DNA of 64,000 bases from Cupriavidus sp. UYMMa02A (GTDB lineage Bacteria > Pseudomonadota > Gammaproteobacteria > Burkholderiales > Burkholderiaceae): the NCBI GenBank assembly GCA_001725945.1, contig LRMT01000034.1, positions 163,489 to 227,488 of the forward strand, written 5' to 3'. Below the pieces are notes generated by a model that worked only from the letters and a program-made list of their open reading frames with translations, did not search any database and was not told where the DNA came from. The translations under genes were made by a program, and so were the position numbers. Positions 43,130 through 53,269 of this stretch are shown piece after piece; the stretch's first letter is position 1; the number at the start of each line of letters is the position of its first letter.

Positions 43130-43440
43130 TGGTCCGTCGTGTGCGAACCGTCGAAGTTGCGCTGAGCGCCGAACACGTGGTTTCCCCGCGGTAAGTGGGC
43201 GCAAGCCAAAAATCTTTCTGGCGCACTACAATCTTAAACTTAACGCTGTAATATTAGTTCGGCGCGACGGTATAGGAGAAGTTGCGTAGCAGCAGTACGT
43301 ATCTGCCTCGGAAGTCGGAGCGCGTTATGTTTGGCGGGCTGGCTGCGACAGTGTCGGCCCCGGATGTTGGGTGTTTGGGCGAGAAGGGGGTGTTCCTCAT
43401 TGTAGCCGCTGCTCAAGATCCCGAAGCTTGTCGCTTAAGC
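43130..43440 (+). pseudogene. Decayed copy of the CoA-ligase end, promoter and alcohol-dehydrogenase start
   Basis: Bases 43130-43193 resemble the last 20 codons of the ligase at 23269-25139 (GCGCCGAACACGTGGTTT against GCGCCGAGCACGTGGTTT). Then come the promoter with site C and, from 43283, a counterpart of the alcohol dehydrogenase start: RSSSTYLPRKSERVMFGGLAATVSA against RSKGTYLFPRMERVIFGRAAAKVLA. The start codon is TTG in place of ATG and the frame ends within about 55 codons. The gene-free bases 42922-43129 before it show nothing clear. Confidence 0.75.
43240..43252 (+). promoter_or_regulatory. Shared palindromic operator, site C
   Basis: TTAACGCTGTAAT, followed by ATTAG. It is the duplicated counterpart of site B and now lies 222 bases upstream of the intact NmrA-like gene, with the dead alcohol dehydrogenase start in between. 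It may still control the NmrA-like and bifunctional beta-oxidation genes. Confidence 0.65.
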
Positions 43441-43473
43441 CCTTGAAATATCCATCCTGAACAGGAAATCAAC

Positions 43474-44397
43474 ATGTCGATTCAGAAACCAATTCTTGTT
43501 ACGGGCGCCGCGGGGCGCGTCGGCGCTGTCGGGCGCACGGTCACGGAACTGTTGTGCAAGCAAGGATTGCCGGTGCGGGCGATGGTCCGCAGGGAAGATG
43601 AACGGTCCGAGGCCTTGCGCGAGATGGGTGCCGATGTGGTGACAGGCGACCTGCTCGACCTCAACACGATGCACCGTGCGATCGAGGGCTGCGAGACGAT
43701 GTACTTTGGCATGTCGGTTTCCGATATGTACCTGGCCGCCACAGTCAATGCTGCTGCCGTTGCAAGGCACCATGGCGTGAAGGCATTCGTGAACATGTCG
43801 CAGATGACGCTCTCGCAAATGAGCATCACCGAGACTACCGCGAGTCCGCAACACAAGCTGCACTGGCTTTCAGAGCAAGCCCTCAACTGGTCGGGTTTGC
43901 CTGTGATTCACGTACGGCCTACCGTGTTCCTGGAGGGCTTCTTCCTGTTGTTCTCGTCGCAATCGGTGAAGCAGATGGACCAGATCCAACTCCCGTTCGG
44001 CGACGGCAAGACATCACCGGTAGCCGCCGCGGACGTGGCGCACGTGGTGGCGGCTTTGCTGACCAATCCGGAGCCACATCTGGGCAAAACCTATCACCTG
44101 ACGGGGGCGCGATCGGAGACCATGCACAGCTACGCGCATGCCTATTCACGGGCTTTGGGCCGGCAGATTACATACCAGGACATTCCACTGGCGCCCTGGC
44201 GCGAGAAGCTTGTCGAGCGCGGTTTGCCGATCCACCTTGTGAACCATTTGTCGACTATGGCGGATCTCCACCGCGCCGGCCGCTACGACCGGATGACCGA
44301 CGACGTACAGACACTGTCCGGACGGGTACCGATCGGTGTAGAGGAATTCGTCCAGAAGCATGCGAAGACCTTTACGGCGGCCCCGACGGGGGCATAA
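43474..44397 (+). CDS. NmrA-like NAD(P)-binding protein
   Basis: A complete 307-residue atypical SDR of the NmrA/HSCARG group. The cofactor loop is PILVTGAAGRVGAVGRTVTELL, with an Arg-rich segment AMVRREDERSEAL that favours NADP(H). Later stretches are VIHVRPTVFLEGFF and YHLTGARSETMHSYAHAYSRALGRQITY. Such proteins act as redox sensors or as reductases. It is 16 bases before the bifunctional hydratase/dehydrogenase gene. Its 5' end also survives as a stub at 26435 after the intact alcohol dehydrogenase. Confidence 0.87.
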   Translation: MSIQKPILVTGAAGRVGAVGRTVTELLCKQGLPVRAMVRREDERSEALREMGADVVTGDLLDLNTMHRAIEGCETMYFGMSVSDMYLAATVNAAAVARHHGVKAFVNMSQMTLSQMSITETTASPQHKLHWLSEQALNWSGLPVIHVRPTVFLEGFFLLFSSQSVKQMDQIQLPFGDGKTSPVAAADVAHVVAALLTNPEPHLGKTYHLTGARSETMHSYAHAYSRALGRQITYQDIPLAPWREKLVERGLPIHLVNHLSTMADLHRAGRYDRMTDDVQTLSGRVPIGVEEFVQKHAKTFTAAPTGA

Positions 44398-44413
44398 CGC
44401 AGGGAGACTCATC

Positions 44414-46534
44414 ATGGAAGATTCTGGTATCAATCAGCGCCGCGTGGCTACCGAGAGGCAAGGCAAGGTCCTTGTGATCACAGTCGACAATGCCCCTGTC
44501 AATGCGCTATCTTCAGCCGTGAGGCAGGAACTGCTGCAAGCCATCGAGGCAGCGGAGGCCGACGCCGGGTGCGAGGCCGTCGTGCTGCACGGGGCGGGCA
44601 AGCATTTCAGTGGCGGGGCCGATGTCCGCGAGTTCGGCAAAGCCGGGCTGTTGCCGACGCTGCCCGACCTTTGCGCGCGTATCGAGGCGCTATCTAAACC
44701 GGTGATCGCGGCTATCCACGGCGTGTGCCTTGGCGGTGGTTTCGAACTGGCGCTCTCCGCGCACTATCGCGTGGCGGCCGAGGACGCCAGGATTGGCTTG
44801 CCCGAGGTATTGCTCGGCCTGCTGCCCGGTGCCGGCGGCACGCAGCGCACCACACGGCTCGGGGGGGCGCGGATCGCGCTCGACCTTGCGCTATCTGGCC
44901 GCCAGGCGGGGGCGCGAGAGTTGTCCCAGCACGGCCTGATCGACATGGTCGTCGCCAGCAAGAACATCGTCGGCGCCCCTGTGGCCTTTGCCGTGGAACT
45001 GGCCCGGCAGGGAATCAGGCCGCGCCGCGCGCGCGAAGCGACCTCGGGCCTGGCCGATATTCAGGCCAACCGTGGGGCAGTAGAGCAGGCGCGGGCCGAT
45101 GCCGAGAAGAAGTTCCGTGGGCTGTTATCGCCGTTCCAGATCATCGAGGCCGTCGAGGTTGCACTCGAGAAGCCATTTGATGAAGGTATGGCGGTCGAGC
45201 GTGGCTATTTTTAACGGCTATTGCCAGCCAGCAGCGCGCTGGCCTGGTTCACGCGTTCTTCTCGGAGCGCGAAGCGGCAAAGGCGCCAGAGATGCGAGAC
45301 GCAAAGCCGCGGTCCGTCGCGAGCGTCGGCGTGATCGGAGGCGGCACCATGGGTGCCGGCATTGCCGTCGCAGTGTTGAGCGCGGGACTGCCCGTGGTGA
45401 TGATTGAGCGCGATGATGCATCGCTTGCGCGCGGCCGCGAATACGTCGAGAAGGTCTATGACGGACTAATCGCCAAGGGCCGCATCAACGCCGCAGGCAA
45501 GGGAGCCATCCTCTCGCGCTTCAGCGGCGCCACCCGCTATGAAGCGCTGTCCGATGTCGACCTCGTGATCGAGGCGGTATTTGAGGACATGGACGTCAAG
45601 CTCCAGGTGTTCGCCGAACTCGATCGCTGCTGCAAGCCTGGCTGCGTGCTTGCGACCAACACTTCGTATCTCGACATCGATGCGATCGCGGCTAGCATCG
45701 CCCGTCCGCAAGACGTGATTGGGCTGCATTTCTTCTCGCCGGCCAACATCATGAAGCTGCTCGAGATTGTGGTACCGGCGAAGGTCAGCGCCGACGTCGT
45801 AGCCACTGCTTTCGCGCTGGCCAAAGAGCTGAAGAAAGTTCCCGTGCGCGCGGGCGTGTGCGACGGCTTTATCGGCAACCGTATCCTCGCGACCTACCGG
45901 CTGGCCATCGACTACATGCTTGAGGACGGCGCTTCGCCGTACCAAATCGACGAGGCGCTGCGCGATTTTGGCTATCCGATGGGTCCATTGCAGGTGTCCG
46001 ATCTATCCGGTGGCGACATTGGCTGGGCTACGCGAAAACGCCGCGCGCTCACGCGCGATTCACGACAGCGCTACGTGCAGATTGCAGATCGGCTTTGCGA
46101 GCGCGGCTGGTTTGGCCAGAAGAGCGGCCGCGGCTGGTATCGATATCTGGAGGGCTCGCGCATCGGCGTGCCAGATCCTGAGGTCGAAGCAATTGTGGAT
46201 GCCGAACGCTTCCGTGCTGGAATTACGCCACGCGCATTCGACAAGAGCGAGATCGCGCGCCGCATCATGGCTGCGATGGTCAATGAAGGTGCGCGAATTC
46301 TGGGGGAGGGCATTGCACTGCGGCCCCTGGATATCGACGTCGTGTTCGTACATGGCTACGGCTATCCGCGTTACCGCGGTGGCCCGATGCACTACGCCGA
46401 CAGTGTCGGATTGCCGCGGATGCTGGAAGACATCCGCACGTTGCGCAAGAGGATTCTTTTTCTGGCATCCTGCGCCGCTGCTCGTGGATCTCGTCAAGCA
46501 GGGCAGGGACTTCTCCAGTCTTAATGCCTCTTGA
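44414..46534 (+). CDS. Bifunctional enoyl-CoA hydratase/3-hydroxyacyl-CoA dehydrogenase, frameshifted
   Basis: About 706 residues as one FadB/MFE-1-like polypeptide. The hydratase half has HGAGKHFSGGADVREF, FELALSAHYRVAAEDARIGLPEVLLGLLPGAGGTQR with the two expected Glu positions. After a break near 45205, LFLTAIASQQRAGLVHAFFSEREAAKAPEM links to the dehydrogenase half: VASVGVIGGGTMGAGIAVAVLSAGLPVVMIER, VIGLHFFSPANIMKLLEIV (catalytic His) and GFIGNRILATYR. A second break near 46455 leads to FFWHPAPLLVDLVKQGRDF and a stop at 46534. Domain order and the linker rule out two separate genes. It performs the middle two steps of beta-oxidation. Confidence 0.87.
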
Positions 46535-46541
46535 ACTTTCA

Positions 46542-46554
46542 AAATAACGGCGTT
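46542..46554 (+). promoter_or_regulatory. Shared palindromic operator, site J
   Basis: ATAACGGCGTTAA, followed by GAT, only eight bases after the preceding stop and 79 bases before the CoA-transferase A start. It would control the five-gene run from 46633 to 51548. Confidence 0.68.
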
Positions 46555-46632
46555 AAGATAGGGCGATACTTCGGACATGTTTAGCTCGGAAGTTGGTTGC
46601 CTGATACCTATCACATACAGCGAGACAACAGC

Positions 46633-47295
46633 ATGATCGACAAGATCGTCCATGACGCGCAGGCCGCGATGGAGGGGATTCGCGACGGTGCGACCATCCT
46701 CGTCAGCGGTTTTGGAGACGCTGGCACGCCACACGCGTTGCTCGATGCGCTGGTTGAGAAAGGGGCACGCGACCTCACCATCATCACCAATAATGCGGGT
46801 GTTGGCAATACGGGCATCGGCGGGCTGCTGGCCGCCGGCCGCGTGCGCAAGCTGATCTGCTCGTTTCCGCGAGCGATCGGTGTCTCGGTTTTCGACGCAC
46901 TTTATGCGGAAGGGAAGGTGGAACTGGAATTGGTGCCGCAAGGCACGCTGAGCGAGCGCATTCGCGCCGCGGCGGCGGGCATTGGTGGCTTCTTCGTGAA
47001 GACCGGTGTCGGCACGGAGCTGACCGCGGGCAAGGAGACACGGCAGATCAACGGCCAGACCTATGTCTACGAGGAACCGTTTCAGTGCGACGTAGCGCTC
47101 ATCCGCGCCGAGCGCGCGGATCGCTGGGGTAACCTGACCTACCGTCTATCAGCGCGCAATTTCGCGCCGGTGATGGCACCGGCTGCACCGCTGACCATAG
47201 CGCAGGTGCGAGAGGTCGTACCGCTCGGCGAAATCGGCCCCGAGCAGGTGGTCACGCCGGGCATCTTCGTCACCCGCGTATGGAGGCAAGCATGA
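46633..47295 (+). CDS. 3-oxoacid CoA-transferase subunit A
   Basis: A complete 220-residue alpha subunit of a family I CoA-transferase (PcaI/ScoA/AtoD type). Typical stretches are ATILVSGFGDAGTPHALLDALVEKG, GRVRKLICSFPR and GTLSERIRAAAAGIGGFFVKTGVGTELTAGKE. The ATG at 46633 is preferred to 46597 by length. The stop overlaps the subunit B start as ATGA. Together the subunits move CoA between succinyl-CoA or acetyl-CoA and an oxoacid. The sequence alone does not separate 3-oxoadipate from acetoacetate or a longer acid. Confidence 0.9.
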   Translation: MIDKIVHDAQAAMEGIRDGATILVSGFGDAGTPHALLDALVEKGARDLTIITNNAGVGNTGIGGLLAAGRVRKLICSFPRAIGVSVFDALYAEGKVELELVPQGTLSERIRAAAAGIGGFFVKTGVGTELTAGKETRQINGQTYVYEEPFQCDVALIRAERADRWGNLTYRLSARNFAPVMAPAAPLTIAQVREVVPLGEIGPEQVVTPGIFVTRVWRQA

Positions 47296-47941
47296 GTGCG
47301 GATATTCGTCAGCAAATCGCCCGGCGGGTCGCCGCCGACCTGCCCGAGGGCGCATGCGTGAACCTCGGCATCGGTCTGCCCACGATGGTGGCCAACCATA
47401 TTCCAGAAGGTCGCGAGATCATCTTCCACAGCGAGAACGGATTGCTTGGCGTCGGCCCGGCACCCGCGAAAGGTGAGGAAGATCCTGACCTGATCAATGC
47501 CGGGAAGATGCCCGTGACGTTGCTGCCTGGAGCCTCCATCTTTCATCACAATGACTCGTTCATGATGATCCGAGGCGGTCATATTGACTACGCACTGCTC
47601 GGCGCGTCGAGGTGGCTGCCAATGGCGATATCGCCAACTGGTCAACCGGTAAGGACACCAAGCCGCCGGCAGTCGGCGGTGCGATGGACCTGGCGGCCGG
47701 TGCAAGCGCCGTGTGGGTCCTGATGGAGCATTGCACCAAGGACGGGAAGCCGCGTATCGTCGAACGTTGCAGTTATCCGCTCACGGCGGCCGGAGCGGTC
47801 AAGCGCATCTATACGGAACTGGCCGTGATCGACGTCGAACCGCATGGTCTCGTCGTGCGCGAGCTCGCGCCGGGCATGACGCTTTCCTATGTGCAGAGCC
47901 TGACCGGCGCGTCGCTGACGCTCGGCACGTCGACTCGCTGA
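47292..47941 (+). CDS. 3-oxoacid CoA-transferase subunit B, frameshifted
   Basis: About 216 residues. The catalytic Glu48 is in IIFHSENGLLGVGPAP, which forms the glutamyl-CoA intermediate. GGHIDYALLGA leads to a break near 47610, where TTC appears as TC, then VAANGDIANWSTGKDTKPPAVGGAMDLAAGA continues. The C-terminus has the normal GASLTLG end region. It is translationally coupled to subunit A. Confidence 0.88.
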
Positions 47942-47966
47942 GCATCTGGTTCGGAGATCCACGCGA

Positions 47967-48754
47967 ATGCCTTATGAAACCTTGTCTCTCGCTGTCGCCG
48001 ACGGCGTCGCCACGCTGACGCTGAACCGGGCCGACGCGCTCAATGCGCTGTCGATGCAGGCACTGGTCGAACTGCGCGCCGCGTTGAAGGAAATCGCCGG
48101 TACACCCACGGCCCGGTGCCTCGTATTGACCGGGGCGGGCCGCGGCTTCTGTTCGGGCGTCGATCTCACTGCGGAACGTCCTGGTTTGAATCCGCACGAT
48201 CCAGACGAGTTCCTGCGCGATTATTTCGTGCCGCCGTACCAATTGCTTGCCTCCCTCAGTATTCCGACCATTGCGGCAGTCAATGGGGTCGCCGCCGGTG
48301 CCGGTATGAGCCTGGCACTGACCTGCGATATCGTGATCGCGGCCGAATCGGCGTATTTCCTGCAACCGTTCGTCAATATCGGCCTCGTACCCGATCTTGG
48401 GTCGAGCTGGTTCCTGCCGCACATGGTGGGCAAGGCCCGTGCCGCTGGCCTGATGCTGTTGGGAGAGCGCTTGCCAGCGCGGACCGCTGCGGAATGGGGC
48501 CTGATCTGGCGCAGCGTTGCCGGCGACTCGCTGGCCAGCGAAGTCGCTGCCGCAGCCGGCAGATTTGCAGAGGCGCGCGCCTGAGTCATACGCTGATCAA
48601 GCAACTGCTGCGCGATGCGTACCGCAACGATCTCGGTGGGCAGATGCAGCGCGAAGTCGAGTTCCAGCGCACCTGCATCCGCAGCGCGGATTTTGCGGAG
48701 GCACGCGCGGCGTTCGCCGAGAAGCGCAAGCCGGTCATGGGGAAGTCGTCGTGA
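47967..48754 (+). CDS. Enoyl-CoA hydratase/isomerase, frameshifted
   Basis: About 262 residues of the crotonase family. The oxyanion region LVLTGAGRGFCSGVDL and AAVNGVAAGAGMSLALTCDIVIAAESAYFLQPFVNIGLVPDLGSSWFLPHMVG are present. Asp replaces one of the two catalytic Glu positions of classical hydratases (VPDLGSS), as in PaaG/FadB1-type isomerases, so an isomerase or ring-opening role is possible. The frame breaks near 48583 before LSHTLIKQLLRDAYRNDLGGQMQREVEFQ. Its stop overlaps the GTG start of the next gene. Confidence 0.84.
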
Positions 48755-51221
48755 GCACCGCTCCGTTGCAAGGCGTCCGCGTGCTCGGACTCGGCGGTAT
48801 CTGGGCGGGCCGGCTGGCCGCCATGCTGCTGGCGGACCAGGGCGCCGAGGTCATCGAGATCGAACCACCGGGGCGAGCCGCACGCGATGAGGATCCGCTC
48901 CTGCTGCGCGGCAAGAAACGCGTGCAGCTCGATCTCAACGATTCGGCCGACAACGCGGCGGCGAAGGCGCTCGCGGCGGAGGCCGACATCGTGATCGACA
49001 ACCTCGGGCCGGGCCGCGCCGAGCGCTTCGGCCTCGATGCCACATCACTGTCGACGTCCAATCCGACGCTGGTTCATGTTTCGGTGCCCGGTTTCGCTTC
49101 TGGCTCGCCGCTGGCCGACGAGGCCGCATGGGAAGGCACAGTACACGCCGCGATGGGCGTCTATACGGATCTCCATGCCACTGGCACGTTGTTCGGCGGG
49201 CCGACGATCTATACAGCCGTGCCGATGGCATCGTCGTATGCAGGCGTGCATGCGGCCATCAGCGCAACCATGGGCTACTACGCGCGGTTGTGCGGGGGCC
49301 AAGCTCGCGCATCGAGGTACCGATGGCTGATGCGGTCATGTCAGCCGTCGCGCTGCTCGTGATGCGGATCGATGGCCAGCCAGCACGCTTTGACCTGCCG
49401 GCAGTCGACAAGGCCATGACTGACGTGGCCTTCCCGATTCTGCGCGATCTTTCCAGGCACCTCACCGACGACCACCGGTCGGCATTGACGGCTTATCTGC
49501 GTGGGTTTGGCAAGCCGATGTTCACGCACTACCGCTGCGCCGATGGTCGTATCGTGTTCCTCAACGCGCTCGATCACGTCCATCATTCGCGCGCCTCGCT
49601 CGAGGCGTTGGGTCTGCTGAACCAGCTGATTGCTGAAGGCATGACACTCGGTACGCCTTACCAGGAAAGCGGTGACAACAATCTTGCCAATGCCGCCACG
49701 CTTGCTCCGCACTGGGTAGCGCGGCTGCAGACATTGATGACGGCACGTTTCCTGACACGACCGGCGGACGAATGGTGCCGCGTGCTACGCGAAGCCGGCG
49801 TGCCCATCGCGAAAGTGCAGACCACGAAGGAGTGGCTGGCGGATTCCGTGGCGCGCGACAGCGGTTGCGTGGCGCAGGTTGGCGGCGACAGCGGAAACTG
49901 GCAGGCTGGTCGCTTCATTACGATTCGCGGCGCGTCGGTCGAATCACCGGCGCTCACGCCGATGGCGCCACCGGTGAATCGGCTCGGCTGGCGTCCGCGG
50001 CCTGCCCCGCGTGTGTCAGGTGACAAGCGCCCGTGCCAGGCCGGCCGCTCGAGGGCGTGCGCGTGCTCGATCTGTCCAACGTGATCGCCGGGCCAGTCTG
50101 TGCCCGGACGCTTGCCGAGTTCGGCGCGGACGTCGTGCGTGTCGACGCGCCGGCGCCGCAAGCAGGGCCACGCATGACGATGTGGTTCGGCGCGGACGCA
50201 ACCAGGGCAAGCGCGCGATCATTCTCGATCTTAAGTCAGACGAAGGCCGCAAGGTGCTGGCAGATCTGGTGCGGGATGTCGACGTGGTGATCCACAACTT
50301 CCTCGATCGCTCGCTGGAAGGCATCGGCATCAGCGAGCCGCAGCTCCGTGCGATCCGTCCGGACCTCGTCATCTGCCAGATCAGTGCGTGGGGCGGGCCC
50401 GAGGGCGGCGCGTGGAAGGATTTCCCGGCCTTCGACCCGGTGCTACAAGCGGCCACAGGCATCACCGCACGCTACGGTTCGCCCGAGGCGCCGGTCATGC
50501 ATGGCGTAGCATCGTGCGTGGATTACATCTCCGGCTTCAGTGCGGCGCTTGGGGTGACCCAGGCACTGATTGCGAAGCTTCAGGGAGCCGGGGGCGCTTA
50601 TGTGCAAACGTCGCTGGCGATGGGCGCGCAGCTGGTCCAGTTCCCGTTCGTCATCGACGCGGCGCGTGATGGCGCCGAGGTCGGCGGACAGCAGCGGAAG
50701 GGATCCGGTGCACATCATTCGCTGTTCGAATCGGCCGAGGGCTGGGTTTTCCTTGCCTGTCGGCCTGAGAGCCTGCCACAATTGCGAATGCGCTCGCTGC
50801 CGCCGATGTCTCCGCAGGCGCGCTCGCTGTCGCGATCCGACGGATGACGCGCGCCGCCATCAGCGAGGCGCTGGATGGCATTCCTGGTGCATCGGTCGTG
50901 TCGGTTGCGACGCTCGAGACAGTGCGGCGTGCCCAGACCTTGCCGGTGTTGGCCGACGAGATCTACGACATCCAGGACCGATCCGCGCCTATGGTCGAGG
51001 CTTCACATCCGAGCGGCTATCCAACCACGCTGCCGATTCCGAGCTGGAGCCGATGGGGGACAGGTACCGTGCGCCGGCTTACGCCTGCACCGATGCCAGG
51101 TACGCACACTCTGGAGGTGCTCGGTGCGCTCGGCTACGACTCGGCACGTCTGCAGGCATTGCTCGATGCAAGCGTTATCCGTGAACGGTGGGCAGTTCAC
51201 CAACACTATTTCCCCCTATAA
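48751..51221 (+). CDS. Tandem-domain CaiB/BaiF (family III) CoA-transferase, frameshifted
   Basis: About 820 residues with two complete CoA-transferase III modules in one run. Module 1 (about 1-420) starts [39 protein letters not shown]. Module 2 (about 430-820) starts [37 protein letters not shown]. Frame breaks near 49305, 50035, 50195 and 50785 are needed to read through. The join around 50030 has no stop, ribosome site or spacer, so a natural fusion is favoured over two genes. The GTG start overlaps the previous stop. It transfers CoA between acyl donors and acceptors by mixed-anhydride chemistry. Confidence 0.78.
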
Positions 51222-51233
51222 GAGAGGACATAC

Positions 51234-51548
51234 ATGATTCACGTCATTGCCATCATCACTGCCGTCACCGGTCAGCGCGAGCGGATTCTCGAAGCCGTGC
51301 GTGAAAACATTCCCGCCGTGCGCGCCGAGGCCGGTTGCCTGGAGTACGGCGTTGCCGTCGATGCCGCGGACCCGGCACCGGTCTGGGGTTCGTTTGGACC
51401 CGATACACTCGTAATCGTCGAGAAGTGGGAAAGCCGCGCCGCGCTGAAGGCGCACGCGGGTGCGCCGCATATGACTACTTATGCGGCGCGCGTGAAGGAC
51501 TATATCGCCAGCCGCGTTATCCACGTGTTGGATCCGGCGGATGCCTGA
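51234..51548 (+). CDS. ABM-domain (putative quinol) monooxygenase
   Basis: A complete 104-residue ferredoxin-like fold protein. It starts IHVIAIITAVTGQRERILEAVRENIPAVRAEAGCLEYGV and includes LVIVEKWESRAALKAHAGAPHMTTYA, the usual core of antibiotic-biosynthesis/YgiN-like monooxygenases. AGAGAGGA precedes the ATG. It ends the run that begins with the CoA-transferase at 46633. Members oxidise quinols or act as small scavenging proteins; the exact role is open. Confidence 0.85.
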   Translation: MIHVIAIITAVTGQRERILEAVRENIPAVRAEAGCLEYGVAVDAADPAPVWGSFGPDTLVIVEKWESRAALKAHAGAPHMTTYAARVKDYIASRVIHVLDPADA

Positions 51549-51738
51549 GCGTTCGTTCTCAACGAATTGCCTGGCGGAAATTCGGTAATCCTCAGCCGTC
51601 GCGCAGCAAGGTCGCGATACGGTCTTTTGGCGCACAGGCTGGCGCATGGATGCGGGTGCGAATGCACTTGGCTTCAACGACGGTGCATTTCCGGCGAATA
51701 GACGCGAGTGCAAAAACTCGGTCTCACATTGGGGGCGC

Positions 51739-51930
51739 TCAATCCTGGACCTTGTATCCCCAGAGCTTGACCGCTTCAGCCCATCGCGCGGAGTCGGCGC
51801 GTGCAAATCGCGTGAATTCTTCCGGCGTGGAAGGCAGGGGTTCAAAGTCCATGTCACGCCATGCTCCCGCAACTTCGGCGAACTCGGTGCCTTCGTGAAC
51901 TCGTGATTCAGCCTTTGGATTACCTGTCAT
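51739..51930 (-). pseudogene. 3' fragment of a Bug-family gene (paralogue of the gene at 34051)
   Basis: The last 44 residues ([16 protein letters not shown], then ARADSARWAEAVKL and KVQD at the end) are nearly identical to the C-terminus of the Bug protein ending at 34051. Everything upstream is missing and the reading runs directly into the operator K region. It is a truncated duplicate. Confidence 0.8.
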
Positions 51931-51950
51931 CCATCCCTTGCAATCTTTAT

Positions 51951-51970
51951 CTTTTTGACGTTAAGATGGA
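51951..51970 (+). promoter_or_regulatory. Shared operator half-site, site K
   Basis: TTTTTGACGTTAAGATGG has a perfect right half (GACGTTAAGAT, as in site J) and a poor left half. It is followed by AATTTCAACCT, the same tail as after site E. It lies 32 bases before the thiolase start. Confidence 0.5.
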
Positions 51971-52001
51971 ATTTCAACCTCTGTCGAAAGGAGAATTTGG
52001 T

Positions 52002-53186
52002 ATGTCCCGAGAAGCTGTCTTCGTGTCTACTGCACGCACCCCACTGGTCAAGTCCCACCGGGGCGAGTTCAACATCACTGATGGTCCGACCATGGCCGCG
52101 TTTGCCGTGCGCGCGGCCATTGACCGCGCGGGCATCGACCCGGGCTTGATCGAGGACCTGGTCTTGGGCTGCGGCTATCCCGAGGGCACCACGGGCCGAA
52201 ACGTAGCGCGCCAGACCGTGATCCGTGCTGGACTGCCGATCGAAATCGCGGGTAGCACCATCAACCGCTTTTGCGCTTCGGGGCTCAACGCCATCAGCAT
52301 TGCGGCGGGTAGGATCGTGAGCGAAGGTGTGCCGGCCATGATTGCCGGCGGAGTGGAGAGCATTTCCCGCATCCGCACGCGCCAGGAAGGCGAGACCGGA
52401 ATGGATAGCTGGATTACCGAGCACAAGCCCGATCTCTACATGTCGATGATCGAAACCGCCGACATCGTCGCTCGGCGCTATGGGATCAGCCGCGAGCAGC
52501 AGGACCAGTTCTCGCTGCAGAGCCAGCAACGCACGGCGGCAGCGCAGGAAGCAGGGCGCTACAAGGATGAGATCGTGCCGTGCACCACTGTCATGGCGGT
52601 CACCAACAAGGAAACGGGAGAGGTCGAGCGCCGCGAGGTCACCGTCGATCGGGATAACTGCAACCGGCCAACTACGACCTATGAAGGGTTGGCCAAGCTG
52701 GAGGCCGTGCGCGGCAAGGATCAGTTCATTACGGCTGGCAATGCGTCACAACTATCGGACGGCGCGTCGGCTTGTGTGATGATGGAAGCGGGCGAGGCCG
52801 TACGCGCGGGCATCGAACCCCTCGGCGCGTTCCGTGGTATGGCCGTGGCAGGGCTCGAACCGGACGAAATGGGCATCGGACCGATCTATGCCGTGCCCAA
52901 GCTGCTCAAGCGTCACGGCCTGAAGATCGAAGATATCGGTCTTTGGGAGCTCAATGAAGCTTTCGCCTCGCAGTCGATCTACTGTCGCGATCAGCTCGGC
53001 ATTCCGAATGAGATTCTGAATGTCAATGGCGGCGCGATCTCGATCGGCCATCCTTTTGGCATGACCGGCGCGCGCCTGGCCGGCCACGTGCTGATCGAAG
53101 GCAAGCGCCGCGGTGTCCAGTACGCAGTAGTGACGATGTGCATCGCCGGCGGCATGGGCGCGGCAGGCCTGTTTGAGATTTACTGA
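52002..53186 (+). CDS. Acetyl-CoA acyltransferase (thiolase)
   Basis: A complete 394-residue degradative thiolase. The nucleophile Cys91 is in [19 protein letters not shown]. The His of [19 protein letters not shown] and the second Cys in [17 protein letters not shown] complete the site. The ATG at 52002 follows AGGAGAATTTGGT. It performs the last, thiolytic step of beta-oxidation and stands alone between operator K and a terminator. It is one of the few long genes in the zone with no frame break. Confidence 0.94.
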   Translation: MSREAVFVSTARTPLVKSHRGEFNITDGPTMAAFAVRAAIDRAGIDPGLIEDLVLGCGYPEGTTGRNVARQTVIRAGLPIEIAGSTINRFCASGLNAISIAAGRIVSEGVPAMIAGGVESISRIRTRQEGETGMDSWITEHKPDLYMSMIETADIVARRYGISREQQDQFSLQSQQRTAAAQEAGRYKDEIVPCTTVMAVTNKETGEVERREVTVDRDNCNRPTTTYEGLAKLEAVRGKDQFITAGNASQLSDGASACVMMEAGEAVRAGIEPLGAFRGMAVAGLEPDEMGIGPIYAVPKLLKRHGLKIEDIGLWELNEAFASQSIYCRDQLGIPNEILNVNGGAISIGHPFGMTGARLAGHVLIEGKRRGVQYAVVTMCIAGGMGAAGLFEIY

Positions 53187-53223
53187 CGCTCGCTTGATTG
53201 CACCGGCATATTCATTGCTGCGG

Positions 53224-53259
53224 TTGTCTCCTCCTCCCATCAGTGGGAGAGGGAGACAA
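53224..53259. terminator. Bidirectional terminator between thiolase and CoA-transferase genes
   Basis: A 16-bp imperfect hairpin, TTGTCTCC to CTCCCA and TGGGAG to GGAGACAA around TCAG, with two mismatches. It separates two convergent genes ending at 53186 and 53270. There is no T-run on the plus strand. Confidence 0.55.
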
Positions 53260-53269
53260 TCGAAGAGAG

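Noticed and set aside
45218..45300. Separate genes for enoyl-CoA hydratase and 3-hydroxyacyl-CoA dehydrogenase
   Set aside because: The linker typical of the fused enzyme is readable in the frame of the second half directly after the first, so one frameshifted fusion gene fits better.
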